A DNA stretch of 6,808 nt from an uncultured Roseiflexaceae bacterium (lineage in GTDB: Bacteria; Chloroflexota; Chloroflexia; Chloroflexales; Roseiflexaceae): assembly GCA_903868295.1 (NCBI GenBank), contig CAIPUQ010000011.1, positions 1-6,808 of the forward strand, written 5' to 3'. The notes beneath the pieces were generated by a model. The model had not been told where the DNA came from, did no database searches, and saw only the letters and a program-made list of their open reading frames with translations. The position numbers were made by a program, and so were the translations under genes. This document shows positions 1 through 5,590 of the stretch, one piece after another; within the stretch, counting starts at the first letter, position 1; each line of letters begins with the position of its first letter.

Positions 1-1
1 C

Positions 2-202
2 CGTGTACAGCAGCTCGCCGAAGAAAAAGGCATGTCCATCCCGCAGATTGCGACGGCATATGTGATGAGCTATCCGCTCAACATCTTTGCATTGGTCGGC
101 TGCCAGACTGCCGATGAGTTCAAGGCCAACGCCGCTGCCAGCGAATTGCGTCTGAGCCAGACCGAGATGGAGTGGTTGGACCTCAAGCGTCCAAGCCGAT
201 AA
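2..202 (+). CDS. Aldo/keto reductase, C-terminal end (partial)
   Basis: Only the last 66 residues are in the window; the 5' part lies upstream. Aldo/keto reductases are cytoplasmic NAD(P)H-dependent oxidoreductases with a TIM-barrel fold that reduce aldehydes and ketones. What is visible matches the family's C-terminal segment. An Ala/Glu-rich helix (QQLAEEKGMS) is followed by IPQIATAYVMS, the usual 'PQxAxAYV' helix before the last barrel strand. Then comes ALVGCQTADEFKANAAA, equivalent to the 'vG.rt.eel.en..a' cofactor-binding stretch. The end LSQTEMEWLDL is the typical 'Lt.eE..wLdl' tail. The reading frame is open from base 2 to a TAA at 200-202, and a strong terminator follows 15 bases later, so the gene ends a transcription unit. 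The substrate cannot be inferred from this fragment. Confidence 0.85.
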   Translation, partial: RVQQLAEEKGMSIPQIATAYVMSYPLNIFALVGCQTADEFKANAAASELRLSQTEMEWLDLKRPSR

Positions 203-217
203 GTCCGTGTGTGGTAT

Positions 218-246
218 GCGGAGCTGCAACGCAGCTCCGCTTTTTT
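218..246 (+). terminator. Rho-independent terminator after the aldo/keto reductase gene
   Basis: A perfect 10-bp GC-rich stem (GCGGAGCTGC, 218-227, pairing with 231-240) closes a 3-base loop (AAC) and is followed directly by six T residues (241-246). It sits 15 bases after the TAA of the upstream gene. No matching T run lies on the other side, so it should act only on + strand transcripts. Confidence 0.93.
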
Positions 247-325
247 GTGCCATTAATCAGTAGCGAAACGGTACTCTGGTGTGTGTGATTTGATGCACTG
301 TAATCAGATAAACGCATGATTTTGG

Positions 326-354
326 TTGCGCATTCTGCATTTCTGTGATACATT
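326..354 (+). promoter_or_regulatory. Possible extended -10 promoter for the serine hydrolase gene
   Basis: TGATACATT (346-354) reads as an extended -10 element: TGn followed by TACATT, which matches TATAAT at four of six positions. A weak -35, TTGCGC (326-331), lies 17 bases upstream. A start of transcription near 361 would leave a leader of about 30 bases holding the Shine-Dalgarno-like AGAGGTG (373-379) before the ATG at 390. The preceding terminator means this gene needs its own promoter. The -35 match is poor, so the call is tentative. Confidence 0.4.
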
Positions 355-389
355 CGAAGTGAATCTTTTCACAGAGGTGCACTGCGTTC

Positions 390-1844
390 ATGAAACTATC
401 GATATTCCGTCGTGTTCTTCTGGTCTCACTGGTACTGGCGGCCCTTGTCGCCTGTGCCCCGCAAGCGACGGCACCCAGCACTCCAAACGAGACACCGATC
501 CCGTCCGTTACGCCCGAACCACGTGTCGCTCCCAATGTGTGGCTGCTCGGGACCAATGTCGGCGGCCAAACCGCAGCGGCACTCAAGACGACGGTAGCTG
601 CCCAAAAACTGCCTCCACGTGACATAACGCTGAGCATCGGTGCAGCATCAATCCCAATCACCATTAGTGCCGTGAGTATCGATACGACGGCAACCGTTGC
701 CGACATCATGGCCTCGACGACCGGCATCACCGTGACGCCGGTGCTTCGGATAGACGCTGCAGCCATCACCAGCCAACTCGGGCTGATCCAACAAGAACTC
801 GCTGCTACAGGCGGCGTCACCTTGGTCGACACCGATGCACGATACGCTGCACGCTTCGTCGGGAGCGTTACACCGACGTTTGACATACCCGGTGCGGAAC
901 GGTTGATTATCGATGCAATAGAGCAAAATCAAACCACCGTGACGATACCGGTGAGTGCGCCAGCAGGCGCTATGCCAGTCAGCACCGAGGAGTTGAATGC
1001 AGCGGTTGCCCAAATGGCCGAGCGCTGGCAAGGAATCGTGGGCATTTATGTCCTCAACCTCGACACCAACGAGGTCGTCGCGTCGCTCAACGAAAACACC
1101 GTCTTTTCGGGTGCAAGTGTGATGAAGGTGCCGATCCTCATCCATGCCTATGCGAACGTCGGGTCCTTCAATGACAAGCAAGTCGCATGGATGCGACGCA
1201 TGATTATTGATAGCGACAATATTGCCGCGAATCGCATGCTTGCCACATCAATGAACGGTGAAGGGACCGAGTCTGCCTATCAGGGTGCACAGGACATGAA
1301 CGAAATGTTCAAGGCACTGGGGCTTGAACACACCTATCAGAATTTGCCCTACGAAGCGCGTGATTACCTGATTGGGACACTCAATTACACCATCAAAGGT
1401 GGTCCCAAAGAAGAAGGTACACCACCGTTTACCGATGCTGATCCCATGTTGCGCACCACCCCGCGCGAGATGGCGACCGTGTTCCATGCCTTGTACCAGT
1501 GTAGTCAGAGCGATGGGCCATTACGTGCGCTCTACCCCGAGACGTTGACCGCTGACCGCTGCACCGAGATGCTCATGCTGATGCGCGAAAACGCAGACTA
1601 CACGCGGATGATGCGCGGTTTGCCGGACGATGTCGTCGTCTCGCACAAATCCGGGTGGATCGAGGATATGCAGGCAGATGTGGGTATCGTCACGACTGCC
1701 GCACAGCAGCATTATCTGATGGCGATCTATGTTTATCGTCCGATTGGGGCAGATGGTGCATATCTGACAGACCCCGTTGCAAGCGATGCAATCAGTGGGT
1801 TTGCACGGTTGATACATAGCGCATTTGTACCTGGAGCGCCGTAG
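390..1844 (+). CDS. Lipoprotein with YoaR/VanW-type PG-binding region and class A beta-lactamase-like serine hydrolase domain
   Basis: A 484-aa predicted exported lipoprotein. Residues 1-22 form a lipoprotein signal peptide with lipobox LVAC, so Cys22 would be lipidated. A Thr/Pro-rich linker follows (about 25-48). Residues about 50-190 resemble the putative peptidoglycan-binding domain of VanW/YoaR proteins: NVGGQTAAAL near 56 is the 'dvgG.t.eea' start, and TPTFDIPGAERLIIDAI with TVTIPV ends it. Residues about 200-480 match the class A beta-lactamase fold: SVMK (Ser243, Lys246) as the nucleophile motif, SDN (275-277), and KSG (420-422) for KTG; TTPREMA (356-362) aligns with the 'TTTPxxMA' segment. 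Ser243 to SDN is only 32 residues, against about 60 in true class A enzymes, and no standard ExELN omega-loop motif is seen. A wall-associated peptidase or transpeptidase-like role is therefore more likely than antibiotic hydrolysis. AGAGGTG (373-379) supports the ATG at 390. The domain calls are firm; the substrate is unknown. Confidence 0.87.
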   Translation: MKLSIFRRVLLVSLVLAALVACAPQATAPSTPNETPIPSVTPEPRVAPNVWLLGTNVGGQTAAALKTTVAAQKLPPRDITLSIGAASIPITISAVSIDTTATVADIMASTTGITVTPVLRIDAAAITSQLGLIQQELAATGGVTLVDTDARYAARFVGSVTPTFDIPGAERLIIDAIEQNQTTVTIPVSAPAGAMPVSTEELNAAVAQMAERWQGIVGIYVLNLDTNEVVASLNENTVFSGASVMKVPILIHAYANVGSFNDKQVAWMRRMIIDSDNIAANRMLATSMNGEGTESAYQGAQDMNEMFKALGLEHTYQNLPYEARDYLIGTLNYTIKGGPKEEGTPPFTDADPMLRTTPREMATVFHALYQCSQSDGPLRALYPETLTADRCTEMLMLMRENADYTRMMRGLPDDVVVSHKSGWIEDMQADVGIVTTAAQQHYLMAIYVYRPIGADGAYLTDPVASDAISGFARLIHSAFVPGAP

Positions 1845-1873
1845 GTCATTCATTGCATTGTCATGAACACGAC

Positions 1874-1921
1874 TTGACAGCACCTACTCCAAAGCGGTAA
1901 CGTATATATATGTCGTACGAT
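1874..1921 (+). promoter_or_regulatory. Possible promoter region of the secreted DPBB/golvesin protein gene
   Basis: The gap between the serine hydrolase and the next gene holds a perfect -35 consensus, TTGACA (1874-1879). At 18 bases the -10 candidate is the poor TAACGT (1898-1903). A TATATATAT run (1903-1911) lies too far away for a standard spacer, and TACGAT (1916-1921) is another weak candidate. A promoter here is likely but its -10 cannot be fixed. No terminator hairpin is visible after the upstream stop codon, so read-through from the serine hydrolase gene is also possible. Confidence 0.35.
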
Positions 1922-1939
1922 ATTGCGTAGTTGTACGAA
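1913..1939. repeat. Repeated GTACGA motif upstream of the secreted protein gene, possible operator
   Basis: The perfect 8-base palindrome TCGTACGA (1913-1920) is followed by a second copy of its core in TTGTACGAA (1931-1939). The two GTACGA hexamers (1915-1920 and 1933-1938) are 18 bases apart, close to two helical turns. They lie just downstream of the putative promoter and within the untranslated leader. Spacing and symmetry would suit a dimeric regulator, but two short motifs can also occur by chance. Confidence 0.25.
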
Positions 1940-1980
1940 CAAGAACATTTTGGCGAAGTGTCTGCGGGTCATGCGCCACT

Positions 1981-1987
1981 AGGGGAG
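1981..1987 (+). promoter_or_regulatory. Ribosome binding site that fixes the start at 1994
   Basis: AGGGGAG lies 6 bases before the ATG at 1994 and is the best Shine-Dalgarno match in the leader. The in-frame TTG at 1931 has no such site and would add 21 residues in front of a complete signal peptide. The ATG at 1994 is therefore taken as the start. Confidence 0.75.
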
Positions 1988-1993
1988 AACTGC

Positions 1994-3373
1994 ATGTATC
2001 GACGGAAGAACGTCTTGGGTGTGGTGACGGTATTGGTCATGTTGATGCTCGCACTGCCATTTGTGGCTCTCGCGCAGGAAGCACCTCCTATTTCGGACGG
2101 TTCACAAACCGCCGAGACCGCAGAACCAGCCCCGACGCAAGCCCCACCTGCCTTCCAGCAAGGGTTTGCACCGACATATTCGGTGCGCGCGACGCGTGAA
2201 GGTTTGGTAGGCAAGAAAACCGCCAATGGATATCGAATCCCCGAGCGCGCATGGTTCGTCGCCTTGCCTTCTTGGAAGGTGTTGTCGAGTCAAGGCGGCA
2301 ACGAGTTCCAAGTGCGCGTGACCTACAAAGACAAAAGTGTCGTCCTGCCGGTGTGGGATGTTGGTCCGTGGAACACAAACGACGAGTACTGGACACCCGA
2401 ACGACGATTCTATCGTGATTTGCCCATCGGGATGCCGATGGCACAAGCTGCGGTGGACTTCAACTACAACAATGGTCTCGACATGTTTGGTCGCCGCGTC
2501 ACCATCGGCAATGGCATTGACATTGCAGACGGTGCATTCTGGGATGGTCTTGGGATGAAGCGCAACGACTGGGTCAAAGTAACGTTCTTGTGGATGGGTC
2601 TCGATCCGGGCCCTGATGGCCTGGTCGATTCTTCAGCTGCAAACTTTGCATATCCTCCCGGTACCGTCATCATCGATAATGGTGCTGCAGGCTACAACAG
2701 CTCTGCAAAGGTCGAGTGGTACGACAATTACTGCGGGCTCAACGGCAAGCATGATTGGACCGTCGGGACGAACGAGCCAGAAAAAAGCGAGAACGTCGCC
2801 AGTTGGGAGACGAATCTCAACCAGATTGGGTATTACGAAGTCATGGCGTTCATACCGCCCTGCGGCAAAATTGCCACCCGACAAGCGATTTATCGTATCA
2901 ACAACAATGGCGATGAGCGCGAAGTATGGGTCGATCAGAGCTTGCAAAGCGGTCGTTGGGCGTCGTTGGGTATCTATAACATGAACCCTGGATTCTCGAA
3001 GGTTACCCTGACAGACATTACGGGCGACCGCGGTGCCGGGGTACGGTACGATGCAGTCATGTGGGTACCCCGCTACGACAACATGCCACCAGTCACCTGG
3101 ATCCAAGAAGTCGCTCCGATGGACGGCGGCGCTGTCTATGTCAAATGGGCAGGGAACGATGACGTCAGCGGCATCATGTCATACGACGTCCAGTACCATG
3201 TCGATGGTGGTGAATGGATCGACTGGCAGATGGGCACCGGTGCAAACGAAGCGTTGTTCTCGCCACCTGGACCAGGGGCATATGAGTTCCGCGCACGTGC
3301 GACTGACTGGATGCAAAAAGTCGGCACATGGGATGTTGACCCGATTACCATCAAGGGCATCGTGATTCCATAA
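1994..3373 (+). CDS. Secreted multidomain protein: double-psi beta-barrel (RlpA/expansin-like), golvesin-like domain, Fn3-like domain
   Basis: A 459-aa protein. Residues 1-27 form a signal peptide ending ALA before Gln28; there is no lipobox, so it is probably released or wall-bound. A low-complexity Pro/Ala/Thr segment spans about 30-57. Residues about 66-200 resemble the double-psi beta-barrel of RlpA and expansins: KKTANGY, then VWDVGPW (120-126) for the 'v.DrGPf' motif, then GIDIADGAFWDGLGM (174-188) for 'iDLS.aA...LG', ending in a VKVTF strand. Residues about 223-358 look like the golvesin C-terminal/Xly carbohydrate-binding-like domain: VIIDNGAAGY, GYYEVMAFIP, RWASLGIYNM, and VRYDAVMWV. 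Cys247 and Cys290 could form a disulfide. Residues about 365-455 resemble an Fn3-like beta-sandwich: VKWAGNDDVSGIMSYDVQY and YEFRARATDW. Residues 1-200 contain no histidine, so the His-Asp pair of lytic RlpA is incomplete. I infer binding to wall or surface polysaccharide rather than cleavage. A terminator follows 21 bases after the stop. Confidence 0.82.
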   Translation: MYRRKNVLGVVTVLVMLMLALPFVALAQEAPPISDGSQTAETAEPAPTQAPPAFQQGFAPTYSVRATREGLVGKKTANGYRIPERAWFVALPSWKVLSSQGGNEFQVRVTYKDKSVVLPVWDVGPWNTNDEYWTPERRFYRDLPIGMPMAQAAVDFNYNNGLDMFGRRVTIGNGIDIADGAFWDGLGMKRNDWVKVTFLWMGLDPGPDGLVDSSAANFAYPPGTVIIDNGAAGYNSSAKVEWYDNYCGLNGKHDWTVGTNEPEKSENVASWETNLNQIGYYEVMAFIPPCGKIATRQAIYRINNNGDEREVWVDQSLQSGRWASLGIYNMNPGFSKVTLTDITGDRGAGVRYDAVMWVPRYDNMPPVTWIQEVAPMDGGAVYVKWAGNDDVSGIMSYDVQYHVDGGEWIDWQMGTGANEALFSPPGPGAYEFRARATDWMQKVGTWDVDPITIKGIVIP

Positions 3374-3394
3374 GGCACAGATCAGCTAGATGGG

Positions 3395-3425
3395 TGGAGC
3401 CGTCTCTGACGGCTCCATATTTTTT
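3395..3425 (+). terminator. Rho-independent terminator directly in front of the NYN gene
   Basis: A perfect 10-bp stem (TGGAGCCGTC, 3395-3404, with 3408-3417) closes a TCT loop and is followed by TATTTTTT (3418-3425). It ends the upstream secreted-protein transcript. The tail stops three bases before the ATG of the next gene at 3429, so the hairpin also fills the space where that gene's ribosome binding site would be. Confidence 0.9.
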
Positions 3426-3428
3426 CGT

Positions 3429-3968
3429 ATGAATTATCTGGTAGATGGACATAATCTCATTGGGAGTATGCCCGACATACAACTCAGCGATCACGACGAC
3501 GAGTTCAAGCTGGTAATGCAGCTCCGCAAGGTTGCAACCGCCAAAAAAGGCCGTCAAGTAATCGTCGTCTTTGATCGCGGGGTGTATGGGCATCAGCAGT
3601 CACTCAACGGCTATGGCGTGACGTGCCATTTCGCACGATCACCCGAAGATGCTGATACCCAAATTATCCGCCGTATCAAGCAAACCGCCAAGCCCAAAGA
3701 GTGGGCATTGGTTACCGCAGACCGGCGTATCATTGACGTCGCACATCAGTACGGGATGCGGGTGATGCCCAATGCGCTGTTGGTCCAGCAGATGGCCCGA
3801 CAGACGAGTACCAAGACCGAGTACCACGACGAAAAACCTGAGGTGCCGCTGTCAGCGACACAAATTGAACACTGGCGGGTCGAAATGAATCTCCCGTTGG
3901 AGGTCAGTGACGAAGAGCTGCTCTTGCAAGAAAGTCTTCGTGACCTCAAACCCAAAAAGCGCAAGTGA
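3429..3968 (+). CDS. YacP-like NYN domain ribonuclease
   Basis: A 179-aa cytoplasmic protein of the NYN (PIN-like) nuclease superfamily, YacP/Rae1-like branch. In Bacillus, Rae1 is a ribosome-associated mRNA endonuclease; transferring that role here is inference. The first strand carries YLVDGHNLIG (3-12), the family's 'DGyNvi' motif with Asp6. VIVVFDRG (44-51) gives Asp49. FARSPEDADTQI (68-79) gives Asp76, and LVTADRRI (94-101) gives Asp98. These are the expected acidic metal-binding positions. The C-terminal region is charged and ends in a basic KPKKRK tail that could contact RNA. The frame is open upstream to an ATG at 3390, but those 13 extra residues would be encoded by the terminator hairpin. 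The family motif begins at residue 3 from the ATG at 3429, so this start is preferred. No Shine-Dalgarno sequence precedes it. The next gene begins 39 bases downstream and may be co-transcribed. Confidence 0.83.
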   Translation: MNYLVDGHNLIGSMPDIQLSDHDDEFKLVMQLRKVATAKKGRQVIVVFDRGVYGHQQSLNGYGVTCHFARSPEDADTQIIRRIKQTAKPKEWALVTADRRIIDVAHQYGMRVMPNALLVQQMARQTSTKTEYHDEKPEVPLSATQIEHWRVEMNLPLEVSDEELLLQESLRDLKPKKRK

Positions 3969-4007
3969 CTCCGTGTACCCCGTTGGATCAATGAACACAG
4001 GTGTGAC

Positions 4008-5081
4008 ATGCCCATTTTTCTCGTCGATGTGAACCGGTCTTCTGTCTTTGGGATGCCACAGCAGACCATTGATGACGCAACCATGTCGCGCTTTCATGCA
4101 GCGATTTATGACGGCTGTGAGTTCGGTTGCGCGTATTGTGAGGGGTGGGGGCTCGTCCCGCGACCGCTCAACGAAAGTGTGCGGCTGATGCCACAGATTG
4201 CCCAGCATGCGCAGGCCGAGGTCGCCTTGATGCACCGTGATGATGTCATCGGTCTCGTGGCGGACAGCGATGCCTACCAACCAGCTGAGCAACTATACCG
4301 TCGTACACGTTCGGTGCTGACCGTCTTAGCTGAACGCCCTCATCCGGTTGTCATCATGACCAAGAGCCCATTTGTGCTGGACGATATCGAACTGCTCAAG
4401 CAGATTCATGCAGCGCGATTCGCAATGGTCATTGTGTCGATTGTGTCGCATACGCCTGATATTCAGCACAAATTCGAAGACAAGGTCGCGTCGTTTGCGC
4501 AGCGTCTTGCGCTTGTGAAAGCCCTCAAGAACGCGGGAATTCCTGTCGGCGTCGCATTAATGCCGCTTGTGCCGTACATCAACGATACCGACTATGCGCT
4601 GACACAAGTGATCCAACAGGTAGCCGCTGCGGGTGCAGACTTTCTGTATTGGGACTTCTTGCGCATGCCAAATCTACGCCACCGGAATCGCATGAACGAT
4701 GTGATGGTCCGTGTCGGCAACTACCCCATTTCGTATCTGCGTGAGTTGTATCGCGACGGCGCAACGATAGATAGTCGCTATCGCAGTGAGCGCAATGCCG
4801 CGGTATTGCGGATTTGTGATGATCATCGTCTGCCCGTGCGCCTGCCGTATCCGTTGTTTCGCGGTCGCTTTGGTCCGACGTACACGGTGTCACAGATTAT
4901 TGCGCAGCAGTCGAGTCGCGATGCGTTGCAGGGTCGTGATGTTTTGGCACAGCAAGGCAAACTGCTTGCAGAAGCGGTTCGTGCTGGCGACTGGCCCATC
5001 GAACAGCTCAAAAGCCACCCGACCTATGCGCTGTTTCGGGAGCTTGTGCCCACGTCGGGTGCCGGAAGCGCTGTGCTATAA
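4008..5081 (+). CDS. SPL-family (Rv2578c/PA0069-like) radical SAM protein
   Basis: A 357-aa cytoplasmic iron-sulfur enzyme. The radical SAM cluster motif is C-x3-C-x2-C within DGCEFGCAYC (Cys37, Cys41, Cys44), which binds a [4Fe-4S] cluster used to cleave S-adenosylmethionine. VADSDAYQPAEQLYRRTR (84-101) and VVIMTKSPFVLDDIELL (114-130) match conserved blocks of the spore photoproduct lyase-like COG1533 group. GIPVGVALMPLVPYIND (177-193) is the later barrel region. Most COG1533 members outside spore formers have no known substrate, and nothing nearby indicates spores. Unusually, the residues after Cys44 (EGWGLVPRPL) differ from the 'YCxAR' form common in relatives. The C-terminal third (about 220-357), with YRSERNAAVLRICDDH and LPYPLFRGRF, also looks family-typical. 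AGGTG (3999-4003) lies 4 bases before the ATG. The gene follows the NYN gene by 39 bases without a visible terminator. The function remains unknown. Confidence 0.82.
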   Translation: MPIFLVDVNRSSVFGMPQQTIDDATMSRFHAAIYDGCEFGCAYCEGWGLVPRPLNESVRLMPQIAQHAQAEVALMHRDDVIGLVADSDAYQPAEQLYRRTRSVLTVLAERPHPVVIMTKSPFVLDDIELLKQIHAARFAMVIVSIVSHTPDIQHKFEDKVASFAQRLALVKALKNAGIPVGVALMPLVPYINDTDYALTQVIQQVAAAGADFLYWDFLRMPNLRHRNRMNDVMVRVGNYPISYLRELYRDGATIDSRYRSERNAAVLRICDDHRLPVRLPYPLFRGRFGPTYTVSQIIAQQSSRDALQGRDVLAQQGKLLAEAVRAGDWPIEQLKSHPTYALFRELVPTSGAGSAVL

Positions 5082-5082
5082 T
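5074..5082 (+). promoter_or_regulatory. Perfect extended -10 promoter element for the LysM-adk-M24 genes
   Basis: TGCTATAAT is a full extended -10 (TGn plus consensus TATAAT). It spans the last codons and the stop of the radical SAM gene. No good -35 lies 16-18 bases upstream, which extended -10 promoters can tolerate. Transcription would start near 5089, giving a leader of about 28 bases to the ATG at 5117. That would place the alternative ATG at 5081 outside the transcript. Confidence 0.5.
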
Positions 5083-5105
5083 GACGCAACATTTGGTGGT
5101 TGCCT

Positions 5106-5110
5106 GGAGT
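5106..5110 (+). promoter_or_regulatory. Ribosome binding site that supports the start at 5117
   Basis: GGAGT lies 6 bases before the ATG at 5117. The alternative in-frame ATG at 5081 overlaps the previous stop codon, lacks a comparable site, and would put 12 extra residues before a normal lipoprotein signal peptide. Confidence 0.6.
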
Positions 5111-5116
5111 AGATGC

Positions 5117-5581
5117 ATGCCTGGTCGACGTGTGCGCACAGTTCGTGTGTGGGTATTCTGCATTGTGATGCTTATGCTGATAAGTTGTTCGACCCCCAGC
5201 GATGTGCTTGCCCCGCGCGAGACATCGGCTGCGCTGTTATACATTACCCCTGCTGCCACACTCGACATCAATGCAACCGTGACCGCATACGCCGAAGGCA
5301 TTATCCCGTCGCCCACCCCGAGTGGGATGTACATTGTCAAATCTGGGGATACACTCAGTGCTATCGCAGACGACTTCAGCACCACCGTCGAAGAAATCAT
5401 GGTGGTCAATGATATCTCGAGTCCAGAGTCAATCCAAATCGGTCAAACGTTGATTATCCCGACGTTGGTCGACCGCACGCCGCTGCCTGCGCCGACGTTC
5501 GGTCCACAAGACACTCCAACCATAGAACCGACACTTACCCCCGAAATAACCGCTGTACCCGCCGCCACACCGACACCATAA
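5117..5581 (+). CDS. Small LysM-domain lipoprotein
   Basis: A 154-aa predicted lipoprotein. Residues 1-24 form a basic N-terminus (PGRRVRTVR), a hydrophobic core and the lipobox LISC, so Cys24 would be lipidated. A linker with Pro and Thr runs to about 70. One LysM domain spans about 71-115: MYIVKSGDTLSAIADDF, then the second helix and IQIGQTLIIP, the usual 'i.vGq.L.iP' end. LysM domains bind N-acetylglucosamine chains such as peptidoglycan. The Thr/Pro-rich tail (about 119-154) has no fold I recognise and could act as a spacer. No catalytic domain is present, so the protein probably anchors to or senses the wall rather than cutting it. A start at 5081 would overlap the radical SAM stop by one base (TAATG) and cannot be excluded. 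The adenylate kinase gene follows after 9 bases, with its ribosome binding site overlapping this stop codon. Confidence 0.8.
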   Translation: MPGRRVRTVRVWVFCIVMLMLISCSTPSDVLAPRETSAALLYITPAATLDINATVTAYAEGIIPSPTPSGMYIVKSGDTLSAIADDFSTTVEEIMVVNDISSPESIQIGQTLIIPTLVDRTPLPAPTFGPQDTPTIEPTLTPEITAVPAATPTP

Positions 5582-5590
5582 GGACGCACT

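Noticed and set aside
257..886. A 209-codon open frame on the minus strand, across the 5' part of the serine hydrolase gene
   Set aside because: It lies opposite a well-supported lipoprotein gene. Its translation is low-complexity Ala/Val/Ser-rich with no recognisable domain, and it crosses the promoter region. It is best explained as a shadow frame.
1841..1887. Inverted GTAGGT/ACCTAC pair after the serine hydrolase stop codon as a possible terminator
   Set aside because: The arms are only 6 bases, lie 35 bases apart, and are not followed by a T tract.
1901..1912. AT-rich CGTATATATATG as a possible origin or protein-binding element
   Set aside because: It is a single short TA run with no DnaA boxes, iterons or other repeats nearby.
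1931..1993. TTG start that would extend the secreted barrel protein by 21 residues
   Set aside because: The extra residues are polar and would precede a complete signal peptide. The ATG at 1994 has a strong AGGGGAG ribosome binding site 6 bases upstream.
2633..3106. A 157-codon minus-strand open frame inside the secreted barrel protein gene
   Set aside because: It sits fully within the golvesin-like coding region and shows no recognisable motif. The + strand frame explains the sequence.
3390..3428. Upstream ATG that would extend the NYN protein by 13 residues
   Set aside because: The added residues would be encoded by the terminator stem and T tract, no ribosome binding site precedes it, and the family's N-terminal motif already begins right after the ATG at 3429.
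5008..5409. A 133-codon minus-strand open frame across the radical SAM/LysM junction
   Set aside because: It overlaps two supported genes and the extended -10 element, and shows no family motif.
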